Below the pieces are notes generated by a model. The model did no database searches. It saw only the letters and a program-made list of their open reading frames with translations, and had not been told where the DNA came from. 64,000 nt of DNA from Pseudobacter sp. (GTDB lineage Bacteria > Bacteroidota > Bacteroidia > Chitinophagales > Chitinophagaceae), in contig JAFIGX010000003.1 in NCBI GenBank assembly GCA_017849455.1, positions 558,001-622,000 of the forward strand, given 5' to 3'. A program made the position numbers and the translations under genes. Positions 1-8,436 of the stretch are shown piece after piece. Positions within the stretch are counted from its first letter, which is position 1; the number at the start of each line of letters is the position of its first letter.

Positions 1-1452
1 ATGTTCCCGGAAGCCTTCGGAAAGCTTGGTCCAGTCGAAGCTTTGCAACAAGGTCCGGGCAATAAAGACTTTCTGGTCTTCCTGCAATTGCTGCAATAAT
101 TCATCCTCCGGTTTTTCTGTGCGGGTAAAAGCCAGCGCTCTTTCGTCGGTCTGGATGCAATGCGGATGGATGCGTGAGTAAAGGACCAGTCCATCCAAAG
201 AAGTGAGCCGGCTGAGCGCCACGTACACCTGCCCGGGCGCAAAGGAGGCCCCGGCGTCGATGATCGCTTTGTTGAAAGTGAGCCCCTGGCTTTTGTGAAT
301 GGTAATGGCCCATGCCAGGCGGATAGGGTATTGTGTAAAAGTGCCCAGTTCTTCTTCTTCGATATTGTCTTTCTCCTTATTGTATTGATAACGGATATTG
401 CGCCATACTTCTTTCTCCAGTTCCAGTTCCACCGGCTCATCCGGAAACCTGACATAGATCTTGTCTTCCCTCATCCGGTCGATGGTTGCGATCTTACCAT
501 TATAATACCGCCGGCTTTCGCCCTTGTCATTTTTAATGAACATCACCTGGGCGCCTGCCTTGAGCTGCAGAACGCGGTCTGCCGGTAAGGCTTTTTCATT
601 GAAATCCTTGCTGATCTCCCCTTTGAATTCGAAGAGTTCGCCGGGCAGTTGTTGCAACTGATGCTGGTTGATGGTATCTGCCTTGGCATTATGGGTGGTG
701 AGCGTAATATAGTTTTCAGTGTCCTGCTGTTGATAGCCCGGCCGATAATGCTGGTGCAGCCTTTCAAGATCGGCTTCCGTTACCTGGTTATTCCGGATAT
801 TGTTGAGCACCCCGATGAAATCGGCCTCATGCTGGCGGTAGATCTTTTTGAGCTCGAGGTAGAGGGGCGGTGATTGCTGCAATACCTGGGCGTCGAAAAA
901 GAAAGGGCTTTTATAATGTTCTTTCAGTATTTCCCATTCATCGTTCTTCGTGACAGGCGGCAGTTGAAACAGGTCGCCTATATAAAGCATTTGCACACCA
1001 CCGAAGGGTGTATGGGCTTTCCGTCGCACATGGCGGAGAACAATGTCAACCTCATCGAGCAGATCGGCGCGCAGCATACTTACCTCATCGATGATAAGAA
1101 GCTCCAGCTCCCGCATGAGTTCGCGTTTGTCGTTACTGAGCCGGAGGTTCTTCAGCAGGGTATGCGGGTTATTGATCACCTGCTGGTTATTCCAACTGTT
1201 ATGGAGGGAAGGGACGAAGGCCCCGAAAGGCAATTGGAAAAATGAATGCAGGGTCACTCCGCCTGCGTTGATGGCAGCAACACCGGTAGGCGCCACAACG
1301 GCCAGCTTCTTTGAACTATGCTCACGGATATATTTCAGGAAGGTGGTCTTGCCTGTCCCTGCCTTACCGGTGAGGAAAATATCACGATTGGTCTGGTTCA
1401 CGAACCGGGCCGCCAGTTGAAAGAATTGATTGGAGTGATCGTGTAACGCCAT
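1..1452 (-). CDS. PIF1-like superfamily 1 DNA helicase, C-terminus beyond window
   Basis: The frame is open from an ATG at 1452 to base 1, so 484 codons are visible and the C-terminus is missing. Visible motifs: Walker A GKAGTGKT at residues 29-36, Walker B LLIIDEVSML, the Gln motif GDLFQLPPV, and near the end TIHKSQGLTF followed by VYVALSRLTSLDGL, which are the late helicase motifs of the PIF1/RecD2 group. These are ATP-driven 5'-3' DNA helicases; in Bacteroidota, homologues usually carry an extra C-terminal helix-turn-helix region, which would lie outside the window. It is transcribed away from the ORF6N gene, with about 150 bases between the two start codons. Family confident; exact cellular role not known. 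Confidence 0.9.
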   Translation of the reverse strand, partial: MALHDHSNQFFQLAARFVNQTNRDIFLTGKAGTGKTTFLKYIREHSSKKLAVVAPTGVAAINAGGVTLHSFFQLPFGAFVPSLHNSWNNQQVINNPHTLLKNLRLSNDKRELMRELELLIIDEVSMLRADLLDEVDIVLRHVRRKAHTPFGGVQMLYIGDLFQLPPVTKNDEWEILKEHYKSPFFFDAQVLQQSPPLYLELKKIYRQHEADFIGVLNNIRNNQVTEADLERLHQHYRPGYQQQDTENYITLTTHNAKADTINQHQLQQLPGELFEFKGEISKDFNEKALPADRVLQLKAGAQVMFIKNDKGESRRYYNGKIATIDRMREDKIYVRFPDEPVELELEKEVWRNIRYQYNKEKDNIEEEELGTFTQYPIRLAWAITIHKSQGLTFNKAIIDAGASFAPGQVYVALSRLTSLDGLVLYSRIHPHCIQTDERALAFTRTEKPEDELLQQLQEDQKVFIARTLLQSFDWTKLSEGFREH

Positions 1453-1565
1453 GGTCTGCTGCACTTTTCGGCAAGATAAGAAAAGTGAGTAAAATATTGG
1501 GAAGTTTTATTGGCTGTTTTCGTGTATAGGGTATACGTTAGTGTTATATATACAAAAAACTCCCT

Positions 1566-1596
1566 AACTTGAGGTCACAATTTGTGACCTCAAGTT
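1566..1596. promoter_or_regulatory. 31-bp perfect palindrome in the ORF6N leader (copy 1)
   Basis: Two 15-base arms, AACTTGAGGTCACAA and its exact complement, flank a single central T at 1581. The palindrome ends 13 bases before the ATG at 1610, so it covers the expected ribosome binding region and could act as an operator on DNA or a hairpin in mRNA. The same 31 bases occur inside the ORF6N gene at 1829-1859, and the identity stops exactly at the palindrome ends. A binding site for the ORF6N protein itself is an inference. Confidence 0.75.
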
Positions 1597-1609
1597 TAAA
1601 TGATCACTT

Positions 1610-2161
1610 ATGGAAATAACATTGATACAACAGAAAATTTATGAAGTAAGAGGCTTCAAAGTGATGCTGGATTTTGATCTGGCTGAATTGTATGGGGTTG
1701 AAACCAAAGTATTTAACCAGGCAATCAAGCGTAATAGTGAGAGATTTCCGGAAGACTTCATGTTTCAATTGACCAAAGGAGAATGGGCAAATATCAGAGG
1801 AGTAAACCCAAGTAAATCAAAGACTTATAACTTGAGGTCACAATTTGTGACCTCAAGTTGGGGTGGCCCCCGCTATCTTCCGAAGGTCTTTACAGAGCAT
1901 GGGGTCACTATGTTGGCCAGCGTTTTACGGAGCGAAAATGCCGTGAAAATGAATATTGCCATCGTGCGGGCTTTTGTTGCATTACGCGAAATGGCCATGC
2001 ACTATAAAGAACTGGCCGCCCAGATAAAGGAACTCGAACAGAGGTACGACCGGCAGTTCTCCAATATCTATGAAGCCCTGCGGGTCTTATTGGAAGAGAA
2101 ACAACAGCGCGGTGATTTTGACCAGCGGGAAAGGATCGGTTTCAGATCGACAAAAGATTAA
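1610..2161 (+). CDS. ORF6N domain-containing DNA-binding protein
   Basis: 183 residues. The N-terminal two thirds match the ORF6N domain: KVMLDFDLAELYGVETKVFNQ near residues 17-37, FPEDFMFQLTKGEW, then LRSQFVTSSWGGPRYLP and FTEHGVTMLASVL. The C-terminal part (from about residue 130) is charged and probably helical or coiled coil (YKELAAQIKELEQRYDRQ). ORF6N is a phage- and plasmid-associated DNA-binding domain related to KilA-N; chromosomal copies in Bacteroidota are common and mostly uncharacterised. The gene is monocistronic, divergent from the helicase and upstream of uvrD. Residues NLRSQFVTSS are encoded by a perfect 31-bp palindrome that is also present in the leader. Confidence 0.88.
   Translation: MEITLIQQKIYEVRGFKVMLDFDLAELYGVETKVFNQAIKRNSERFPEDFMFQLTKGEWANIRGVNPSKSKTYNLRSQFVTSSWGGPRYLPKVFTEHGVTMLASVLRSENAVKMNIAIVRAFVALREMAMHYKELAAQIKELEQRYDRQFSNIYEALRVLLEEKQQRGDFDQRERIGFRSTKD
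1829..1859. repeat. 31-bp palindrome inside the ORF6N gene (copy 2)
   Basis: Base-for-base identical to 1566-1596, but here it is coding sequence for the conserved ORF6N segment around LRSQFVTSS. Flanking bases (ACTTAT before, GGGGT after) differ from those of copy 1 (CTCCCT before, TAAAT after). The two copies lie 263 bases apart centre to centre, in the same orientation as far as a palindrome has one. Confidence 0.8.
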
Positions 2162-2270
2162 TTTAAGATGCCTCAGCTCCTTCAATCACATATAGCCGGG
2201 CATCACTCCCTGCTTCACAAATATTTATAAACATATAGCCACTCACGCCGTCACTTCGTAAATTGCAGCC

Positions 2271-4625
2271 ATGATTGATTACTTACAAGGCTTGAATGAA
2301 CGGCAAAGAGAAGCTGTACTGCATATCGACGGTCCGTTGATGATCGTGGCCGGCGCCGGCAGCGGCAAAACCAAAGTGCTGACCACCCGGATCGCACACC
2401 TGATGGCATCGGGTGTGGATGCTTTCAATATCCTGGCGCTGACCTTCACCAACAAGGCGGCCAAGGAAATGAAAGAAAGAGTGGAACATATTCTCGGTAA
2501 TTCTGATGCGCGCAATTTATATATTGGTACCTTCCACAGTGTATTTGCACGCATCCTCCGGGGCGAAGCACACCGGCTGGGTTATCCCAACAGCTTCACC
2601 ATTTATGATACCGATGATGCCAAGAGCGTCGTAAAAACTGTGATCAATGAACTGAACCTCGACGACAAACACTATAAACCTGCCACCATCTACAACCGCA
2701 TTTCCGGCGCCAAGAACGCATTGGTAGGCCCCGTGGAATATGCCAATGACTACTATCTCCAACAGGAAGATATCCGCAGTAACCGCCCGGCCATTGCGCA
2801 GATCTATGACGCCTACGTGAAGCGTTGTTTCAAGAATGGGGCCATGGATTTCGACGATCTGCTACTGAAATTCTATGAACTTCTCAAGAATTTTCCCGAT
2901 GCCCTGAGCAAATACCAGCGGAAATTCAAATATATCCTCATCGATGAGTACCAGGATACCAACCCTGCCCAGTACGAGATCATCAAACTGCTGGGCGCCA
3001 TGCACGAAAATGTGTGCGTGGTAGGGGATGATGCACAAAGTATCTACAGTTTTCGCGGCGCTACCATCGAGAACATCCTCCAGTTCCAGAAAGATTATGA
3101 AGATGCGTATGTGGTGATGCTTGAACAGAACTACCGCAGTACGCAAAGTATCCTGAACGTTGCCAATGAAGTGATCAAAAACAATAAGGGCCAGATCCCC
3201 AAAGCACTCTGGACCGAAAACTCGGAAGGCGAGAAGATCCGGCTGGTACGCACCATGACAGACAATGATGAAGGAAAGTATGTAGCAGATTCCATCCAGG
3301 AACAGAAGCTCCGCAATCATTTCAATAACCGCGATTTCGCCATTCTGTATCGCACCAATGCACAGAGCCGTGCCTTTGAAGAATCATTGCGTCGTATGGG
3401 CATTGCTTATACCATGTATGGAGGTATCAGCTTCTACCAGCGCAAAGAGATCAAGGATTTTGTGGCCTACCTGCGGGTTATCGTGAATTCCCGGGATGAA
3501 GAAGCTCTGAAGCGCATTATCAATTTCCCGGTGCGCGGCATTGGTAAGACCAGCATCGATAAAGCAGTGCTGGCAGCCAATGAGCAGAATATTTCCATGT
3601 GGGAAGTGCTGGAACGTGCACGGGAGTTCGGTTACAAGGCCGGTACCCTCGAATCGATCGAGAATTTTGTTACCATGATCAGGAGCTTTGCCAGCATGCT
3701 GCAACAAAAGAATGCCTATGAAGTAGCTGTGCATGTGGGCAAGCAAACCAATATCGTCAAAGAATTATTCAACGATAAGAGTACCGAAGGAGTGGCCAGG
3801 TATGAAAATATCCAGGAATTGCTGAACTCTATCAAGGAGTGGACGGAAAGCCCGGATAATGAAGAAGGTGAACTGGTAGATAAAGGACTGGCCGCCTACC
3901 TGCAGCAGATCACCCTGCTTACTGATTCGGATGAAAAAGATCCCAATGCAGATACGGTAAAACTGATGACCATCCACGCCGCGAAGGGATTGGAGTTTAC
4001 CTGTGTCTTTGCTGCCGGACTGGAAGAAATGCTTTTTCCCAATTCCCTCTCCATCAACAGCAAGGAAGAACTGGAAGAAGAAAGACGATTATTCTACGTG
4101 GTGATCACGCGCGCCAAGCGCAAGCTCTGGATCACCTATGCCAATACCCGCTACCGGTTTGGCTCACTCGTACAGAATGAACCGAGCCGGTTTATCGATG
4201 AGCTGCCCGATCAATACCTCGACCGTGGTTTTGCCGGCGGCGGGATCCGCAACCAGGGCGCATCACAGTGGGGTAAATCGAGCGCATTCGACAGGATGCA
4301 TGGTGGTAACTGGGGCAGTCAGTCGGCCAAAGATGCTGAAAAATTATATGGCCCCCCTCCCAGTAAAAAGCCTGCAATGCCCTCTTATGTTACGCCCAAA
4401 CCACAACAACCCAAGGTAGTGGAGCATGTGCCTTCCGCCGATTTTGTGGCAAGCGATACGTCTAACCTCCATGAGGGGCAAAAGGTAGAACACCAGAAAT
4501 TCGGGTTTGGGGAAGTGATCAAGATGGAAGGTTCAGCGCATAATCCCATTGCTACCGTGAAATTCGAGCATAACGGAGAGAAGAAGATCATGCTGAACTA
4601 TGCCAAGCTGAGGATCATCGAATAG
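2271..4625 (+). CDS. uvrD: UvrD/PcrA-type superfamily 1A DNA helicase
   Basis: 784 residues, the usual length for UvrD/PcrA. Motifs in order: Q motif LNERQREAV (8-16), Walker A GAGSGKT (28-34), motif II ILIDEYQDTNPAQ, motif III VVGDDAQSIYSFRGA, motif IV QNYRSTQ, motif V MTIHAAKGLEF, motif VI EERRLFYVVITRAKRKL. The C-terminus ends with GQKVEHQKFGFGEVIKMEG, the Tudor-like tail that in PcrA/UvrD contacts RNA polymerase. Family members are 3'-5' helicases acting in nucleotide excision repair, mismatch repair and clearance of stalled replication or transcription. It is alone on its strand, convergent with the LytTR regulator 16 bases downstream. Confidence 0.95.
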   Translation: MIDYLQGLNERQREAVLHIDGPLMIVAGAGSGKTKVLTTRIAHLMASGVDAFNILALTFTNKAAKEMKERVEHILGNSDARNLYIGTFHSVFARILRGEAHRLGYPNSFTIYDTDDAKSVVKTVINELNLDDKHYKPATIYNRISGAKNALVGPVEYANDYYLQQEDIRSNRPAIAQIYDAYVKRCFKNGAMDFDDLLLKFYELLKNFPDALSKYQRKFKYILIDEYQDTNPAQYEIIKLLGAMHENVCVVGDDAQSIYSFRGATIENILQFQKDYEDAYVVMLEQNYRSTQSILNVANEVIKNNKGQIPKALWTENSEGEKIRLVRTMTDNDEGKYVADSIQEQKLRNHFNNRDFAILYRTNAQSRAFEESLRRMGIAYTMYGGISFYQRKEIKDFVAYLRVIVNSRDEEALKRIINFPVRGIGKTSIDKAVLAANEQNISMWEVLERAREFGYKAGTLESIENFVTMIRSFASMLQQKNAYEVAVHVGKQTNIVKELFNDKSTEGVARYENIQELLNSIKEWTESPDNEEGELVDKGLAAYLQQITLLTDSDEKDPNADTVKLMTIHAAKGLEFTCVFAAGLEEMLFPNSLSINSKEELEEERRLFYVVITRAKRKLWITYANTRYRFGSLVQNEPSRFIDELPDQYLDRGFAGGGIRNQGASQWGKSSAFDRMHGGNWGSQSAKDAEKLYGPPPSKKPAMPSYVTPKPQQPKVVEHVPSADFVASDTSNLHEGQKVEHQKFGFGEVIKMEGSAHNPIATVKFEHNGEKKIMLNYAKLRIIE

Positions 4626-4641
4626 CGGCATCTTATCATTA

Positions 4642-5373
4642 CTACGACAATACTTTTAAGACACTGTTCCGGTACAACTTACCGATAGGGATCTCCATTT
4701 TTTCTATTTCGATCAGCTCACTCGTATAGGACCGTATTTTCTGGATGGCCACAATATACGACCGGTGCGTGCGCACAAACAGGTTACCTGCGAGCATGGC
4801 CTCTACGGAAGTGATGGATTGCTTGGTGATGATCTGTCCTTCCGTAGTCACCACTTTCACATAATCTTTCATGCTCTCGATGTAAAGGATATCCCTGAGC
4901 ATGACTTTGATCATTTTCCTGTCGGCCCTGAAATACACGAATGAGCCATTCTTTTTTTCCGCGTGCTCCGGAGCAGGCATTGGAGCGCTCTCTGCATACT
5001 GTGGATTCAGCGTGGCGGCGGCTTTGTTCACCGCTTTCAGGAATCGGTCGAAGCGGATGGGTTTCATCAGGTAGTCCACTACGTCCAGCTCGTATCCTTC
5101 CAGCGCATATTCAGAATAGGCGGTAGTGAAGATCACCTGTGGCGGGTTCTTCAATGTTTTGATAAAAGCAGTGCCATCGAGGTGCGGCATACGGATATCG
5201 AGAAAGAGGAGGTCTACCGGTTGTTTTTGTAGAAAGGTGAGGGCCTGCACTGCATTGGAACATTCGCCGATCAATTGAAGGATGGGAATTTCCTGCACAT
5301 AGCGGCGGATGATCTCCCTGGCCGGAGGCTCATCATCCACAATAAGGCATCGTATGGTGCGTGTTTCATTCAT
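4642..5373 (-). CDS. LytTR-family response regulator
   Basis: 243 residues. Receiver domain at about 7-125 with acidic pair D13/D14, phosphoacceptor D59 in LLFLDIRMP, and the conserved Thr and Lys in TTAYSEYA and YLMKPI. A LytTR DNA-binding domain follows from about residue 145 (ILYIESMKDYVKVVT, FVRTHRSYIVA). The start codon overlaps the end of the upstream kinase gene by 8 bases, so the two are co-translated partners. This is the common Bacteroidota LytS/LytR-like arrangement; target genes cannot be told from the sequence. Confidence 0.95.
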   Translation of the reverse strand: MNETRTIRCLIVDDEPPAREIIRRYVQEIPILQLIGECSNAVQALTFLQKQPVDLLFLDIRMPHLDGTAFIKTLKNPPQVIFTTAYSEYALEGYELDVVDYLMKPIRFDRFLKAVNKAAATLNPQYAESAPMPAPEHAEKKNGSFVYFRADRKMIKVMLRDILYIESMKDYVKVVTTEGQIITKQSITSVEAMLAGNLFVRTHRSYIVAIQKIRSYTSELIEIEKMEIPIGKLYRNSVLKVLS

Positions 5374-6523
5374 GGTCCGTTGCTATGGTGCTAAGATATT
5401 TCTTTCTGCTCAGCGGGGTATTTCCCTGGAGCTGTATGGAAAGGTTTACGATAAATACGTCGGGATCATTGGTGATGGAGAGCAGGTGTTTGCCGGGGTA
5501 CAGAAGTTCCAGTCTTCTGCGCACATTATTGATGCCGATCCCATTGGTGTTTTCGTTTCTGGCGGGAGCCGATGGTTTGCCGTTCATGAGTTTCACATGC
5601 AGGTTACCACCATCCACCGACACCTGCAGGCTCATCCACGGATGCTCGAGCATATTGCTGGTCCCATGCTTGAAACAATTTTCGATCAGCGGCAGGAGCA
5701 ATAAGGGCGCGATTGGCAGTTCACCGGTATCGTCCGGAAGATCGATATGAAGATCGAACTGATCGTCGTAGCGTACACTTTCCAAAGCGATATAATCGCG
5801 GATCATTTTCAATTCCTTCGATAAGGGGACCAGGGGCTGCCCGCATTCATATAAAATGAAACGCAGGATATCCGACAATTCCATCACCAGGCGGGATGCC
5901 ACCGGGGCACTGCCCTGCGTTTTGGCATAGATATTATTGAGTGTATTGAACAGGAAATGGGGGTGTACCTGCGCTTTCAATAATTGCAATTGCGATTCGG
6001 CATTTTCTTTTTGCAATTGCAGGTTACGCTGCTCTTTTACATACCAGTATTTCATGAGCTTGATGGCCGCGGCCATGCCGCCAATGGTGATGCCGCCACG
6101 CAACCCGGCCATGAGGGAGAGGAAAATATTCTGGATATGCCTGGGAGGAGTGTAATCGGTTCCCAGGAAAAAATGCCTGATCATAGGTATAATGGTCACG
6201 GAGAGAACGGAAGACATGAGTGCTGTAAGCAGGAACAGGACGATCACCCAGATAGCGGTTAGCCAGTAACGTTGTTTCAACAGGTAACGGGGGATCACGA
6301 AATACATGAGCGAGTAGGAAAGGAAAATATGTAAGGTCATGAAGGCAAGCGCCTCTGCAAAGGAATTCGGGAGCCTGTCCCAATAGATTTCCGGGCGATC
6401 GAGTGTAACGAATGAATACAGAAAGCCCTGAAAAATCCACCAACTGACCCAAAAAGCCAGGTGCCGGTAGATCCGGTATTTACGCTGATCGGAGAATATA
6501 AATGGATGTTGTTCCATGCCCAT
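5366..6523 (-). CDS. LytS/YehU-type sensor histidine kinase
   Basis: 385 residues. The N-terminal half holds four hydrophobic segments (about residues 22-40, 58-78, 87-110 and 135-155) as the membrane sensor part, then a short helical linker. The His_kinase domain (PF06580 type) has its H box in QVHPHFLFNTLNNIYA and the ATP-binding N box in LLPLIENCFKHG, with GIGINNVRRRLELLY as the glycine-rich region. It phosphorylates the LytTR regulator encoded immediately downstream with an 8-base overlap. No periplasmic ligand domain is evident, so the signal is unknown. Confidence 0.94.
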   Translation of the reverse strand: MGMEQHPFIFSDQRKYRIYRHLAFWVSWWIFQGFLYSFVTLDRPEIYWDRLPNSFAEALAFMTLHIFLSYSLMYFVIPRYLLKQRYWLTAIWVIVLFLLTALMSSVLSVTIIPMIRHFFLGTDYTPPRHIQNIFLSLMAGLRGGITIGGMAAAIKLMKYWYVKEQRNLQLQKENAESQLQLLKAQVHPHFLFNTLNNIYAKTQGSAPVASRLVMELSDILRFILYECGQPLVPLSKELKMIRDYIALESVRYDDQFDLHIDLPDDTGELPIAPLLLLPLIENCFKHGTSNMLEHPWMSLQVSVDGGNLHVKLMNGKPSAPARNENTNGIGINNVRRRLELLYPGKHLLSITNDPDVFIVNLSIQLQGNTPLSRKKYLSTIATDHE

Positions 6524-6587
6524 ACCGGTTAAAATTACGAATTCATCCGGCCACCTGGCTTTCTATTCCTTGAATATCGCCGGAAGG

Positions 6588-6989
6588 TTATTTTTCGTCG
6601 ACTAAAATTTGCGGGGCCGGATGTTTGACCGGTCCGCCAAGCCGTCTGATCACCCAACCTTCATTCTCCCGAACGGTATGATCTTTTTCCCATCCGGCCA
6701 TACAGGTTTCCAGTGCGCGTTTGAGTTGCATTTTGGTCCTTCTTTTCTGCAATGGCAGCACAACACCTTTGAGATTTTCTTTGTAGATAAGCATTTGATC
6801 GTTCGTGTAGAAATAGACGATGTGATCATTGGGGTTGTGGCGGTTCGATTCTACCACCCAATATCCTTTTGCTGAAACCCAACCAGGTGTTACCGGGGCG
6901 ATGGCTTCTTCATTGTCCTGTGCTTGCACTCCCTGCAGTGAGAACAGTGAACAGGCCAGGAGCAGGAGGATCATACTGATTTTTTTCAT
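6588..6989 (-). CDS. Small exported protein of unknown function
   Basis: 133 residues beginning with a clear Sec signal peptide (MKKISMILLLLACSLFSLQGVQAQ, with the cut expected after VQA). The mature part is short and basic, with aromatic patches such as GYWVVESNRHNPNDHIVYFY and a Trp-rich WVIRRLGG near the end. I do not recognise the family. It lies 64 bases upstream of the LytS-type kinase start on the same strand, so co-transcription is possible. It probably acts in the periplasm. Confidence 0.75.
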   Translation of the reverse strand: MKKISMILLLLACSLFSLQGVQAQDNEEAIAPVTPGWVSAKGYWVVESNRHNPNDHIVYFYTNDQMLIYKENLKGVVLPLQKRRTKMQLKRALETCMAGWEKDHTVRENEGWVIRRLGGPVKHPAPQILVDEK

Positions 6990-7357
6990 GGCTGAAATGA
7001 ATTTGATGAATAAAATTGTTCAGTACGAAACTAGCGATGCAGTGCACGCTCTGGCAGGAAAATAGCCTGTCGGGCGGATCAGTATGCCGGAGAATAGTTG
7101 AAGGTAGATGAACAGTGAATGTCATACAGATCATCCACCGGTCGACTAAATACATCCTTTTATCTATGATGTGGAAGAAATAGTGCATTGGTCGGCGGGA
7201 ATGTTAAGGAAAAGATAATCTGCATGGGAAAACAGGGATAGCAATATGGATCTGTGGTGATTAGGAAAATAGTTGCCTCTACGGTCTGCTTCTGAATATT
7301 TCGTAAATTTATAGACCCGGCCCTGAACTTTGATACCTTTTTTTAATAAATGCGCCC
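6990..7357. other. Intergenic region, divergent promoters
   Basis: 368 bases between the divergent small exported protein and the transposase-like gene. I see no convincing gene; the short frames here are not supported. An AT-rich stretch with a T run (about 7334-7345) just before the ATG at 7358 may belong to the transposase leader. No repeats or long hairpins. Confidence 0.5.
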
Positions 7358-7948
7358 ATGAAAAAGGATAAAAAAAGTATCATCGATCATTTGGCTTGTT
7401 CCTATCTCACATTCAATACAGTTGATTGGGTGGATGTATTTATCCGGCCCGTTTATAAACAGATCATTGTCAGCACACTCAATTATTATATTGCCAGCCG
7501 TGGACTTACCATATATGCATGGTGCCTGATGACCAACCATCTGCATCTGCTGGCGAGGAATAATGACAAGGGTGGACTGGCATTGATAGAACGTGATTTT
7601 AAAAGGGCCACTACCAATAAGATCCTCGAGGCGATCGATATGGAACCGGAACTGCGCCGCGACTGGATGCTGTCGCGCTTCGAGCTGTGCAGTCAAAATC
7701 TGAAAAGAATAGAGAGATTCCAGTTATGGCAAAACTGTAGCAATCCTATCTTCATCGATTTCAAGCAACCATATCGTTTAAAGGAAAAAGTGTTGCATAT
7801 CCACGAAAATCCGCTTCGCGACAAGATCGTGTCCCAGCCGGAAGAATATCTCCACAGTTCCGCGAAGGATTATAACGGCCAGAAGGGGTTGGTCAATGTA
7901 ACAGTGATCGATTTCGAAGAATTGTTGCGCTCCATCATCAAAGCCTGA
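7358..7948 (+). CDS. REP-associated tyrosine transposase-like (IS200-type Y1) protein
   Basis: 196 residues. The N-terminal part has the HUH metal-binding motif of Y1 transposases in WCLMTNHLHLLAR (His61 and His63). The C-terminal signature ENPLRDKIVSQPEEYLHSSA (150-169) matches the YIHxNPV...PEDYxxSS region of RAYT proteins. The Tyr normally starting that motif appears as His147, so catalytic activity is doubtful unless another Tyr serves. RAYTs are single-copy relatives of IS200/IS605 transposases thought to move REP hairpins. No flanking inverted repeats are visible, and the stop codon abuts the stop of the convergent ArsC-like gene with no spacer. Confidence 0.85.
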   Translation: MKKDKKSIIDHLACSYLTFNTVDWVDVFIRPVYKQIIVSTLNYYIASRGLTIYAWCLMTNHLHLLARNNDKGGLALIERDFKRATTNKILEAIDMEPELRRDWMLSRFELCSQNLKRIERFQLWQNCSNPIFIDFKQPYRLKEKVLHIHENPLRDKIVSQPEEYLHSSAKDYNGQKGLVNVTVIDFEELLRSIIKA

Positions 7949-8302
7949 TCATTCCAATGCTTTCTTCAGCGCTGCAACTGGTTTTTTATCATTGCCGATA
8001 AAGATGGCGCCATCGAGAATGGTGACCGGTCTTTTCAAAAAAGTATATTCCTCCAGGATGAGCCGGCGGTAATCCTCTTCCGTGAGGGTCTGGTCTTTCA
8101 ACCCCATTTCTTTATACTTCATGGCCCTCCGGCTGAACAATGCCTCATAACTGCCTGCCAGTTTTTTCATTGCATCGAGCTGCGCAGGCGTGATCTTCTC
8201 GGTCTTGATATCCTGCATGGCAATGCCATGGCGATCGATCTTCGTTTCCTCTATAATGGCCTGACAGGTAGTACAGTTGGCGAGATAATAGCATTTTTTC
8301 AT
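7949..8302 (-). CDS. ArsC/Spx-like thioredoxin-fold protein
   Basis: 117 residues from the ATG at 8302 (MKKCYYLANCTTCQ), chosen because the open frame upstream does not look like protein of this family. The redox CxxC (NCTTCQAIIEE) is followed by the ArsC-family arrangement of a helical middle and LKRPVTILDG near residues 88-97, where the Arg-Pro matches the conserved ArsC RP. ArsC members reduce arsenate with glutathione or glutaredoxin; Spx and YffB members do not. There are no arsenic genes nearby, so arsenate reductase activity is not supported. Divergent from the sigma factor gene. Confidence 0.85.
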   Translation of the reverse strand: MKKCYYLANCTTCQAIIEETKIDRHGIAMQDIKTEKITPAQLDAMKKLAGSYEALFSRRAMKYKEMGLKDQTLTEEDYRRLILEEYTFLKRPVTILDGAIFIGNDKKPVAALKKALE

Positions 8303-8436
8303 GCCGGCAAAAATAGGAATGAAACAGAGTTGCTGATCCTTCCAGCAGCCTGGTTTACAAAAAAATATGCCCAAAATTGTAATATTTGCACCCTGTTCCA
8401 CGACCAATTAGTATCTTTTCCACAAAACCAGCCAGT

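Noticed and set aside
7358..8302. A complete IS200/IS605 insertion sequence around the RAYT-like gene
   Set aside because: No end hairpins, no TnpB gene, and the gene abuts the ArsC-like gene directly.
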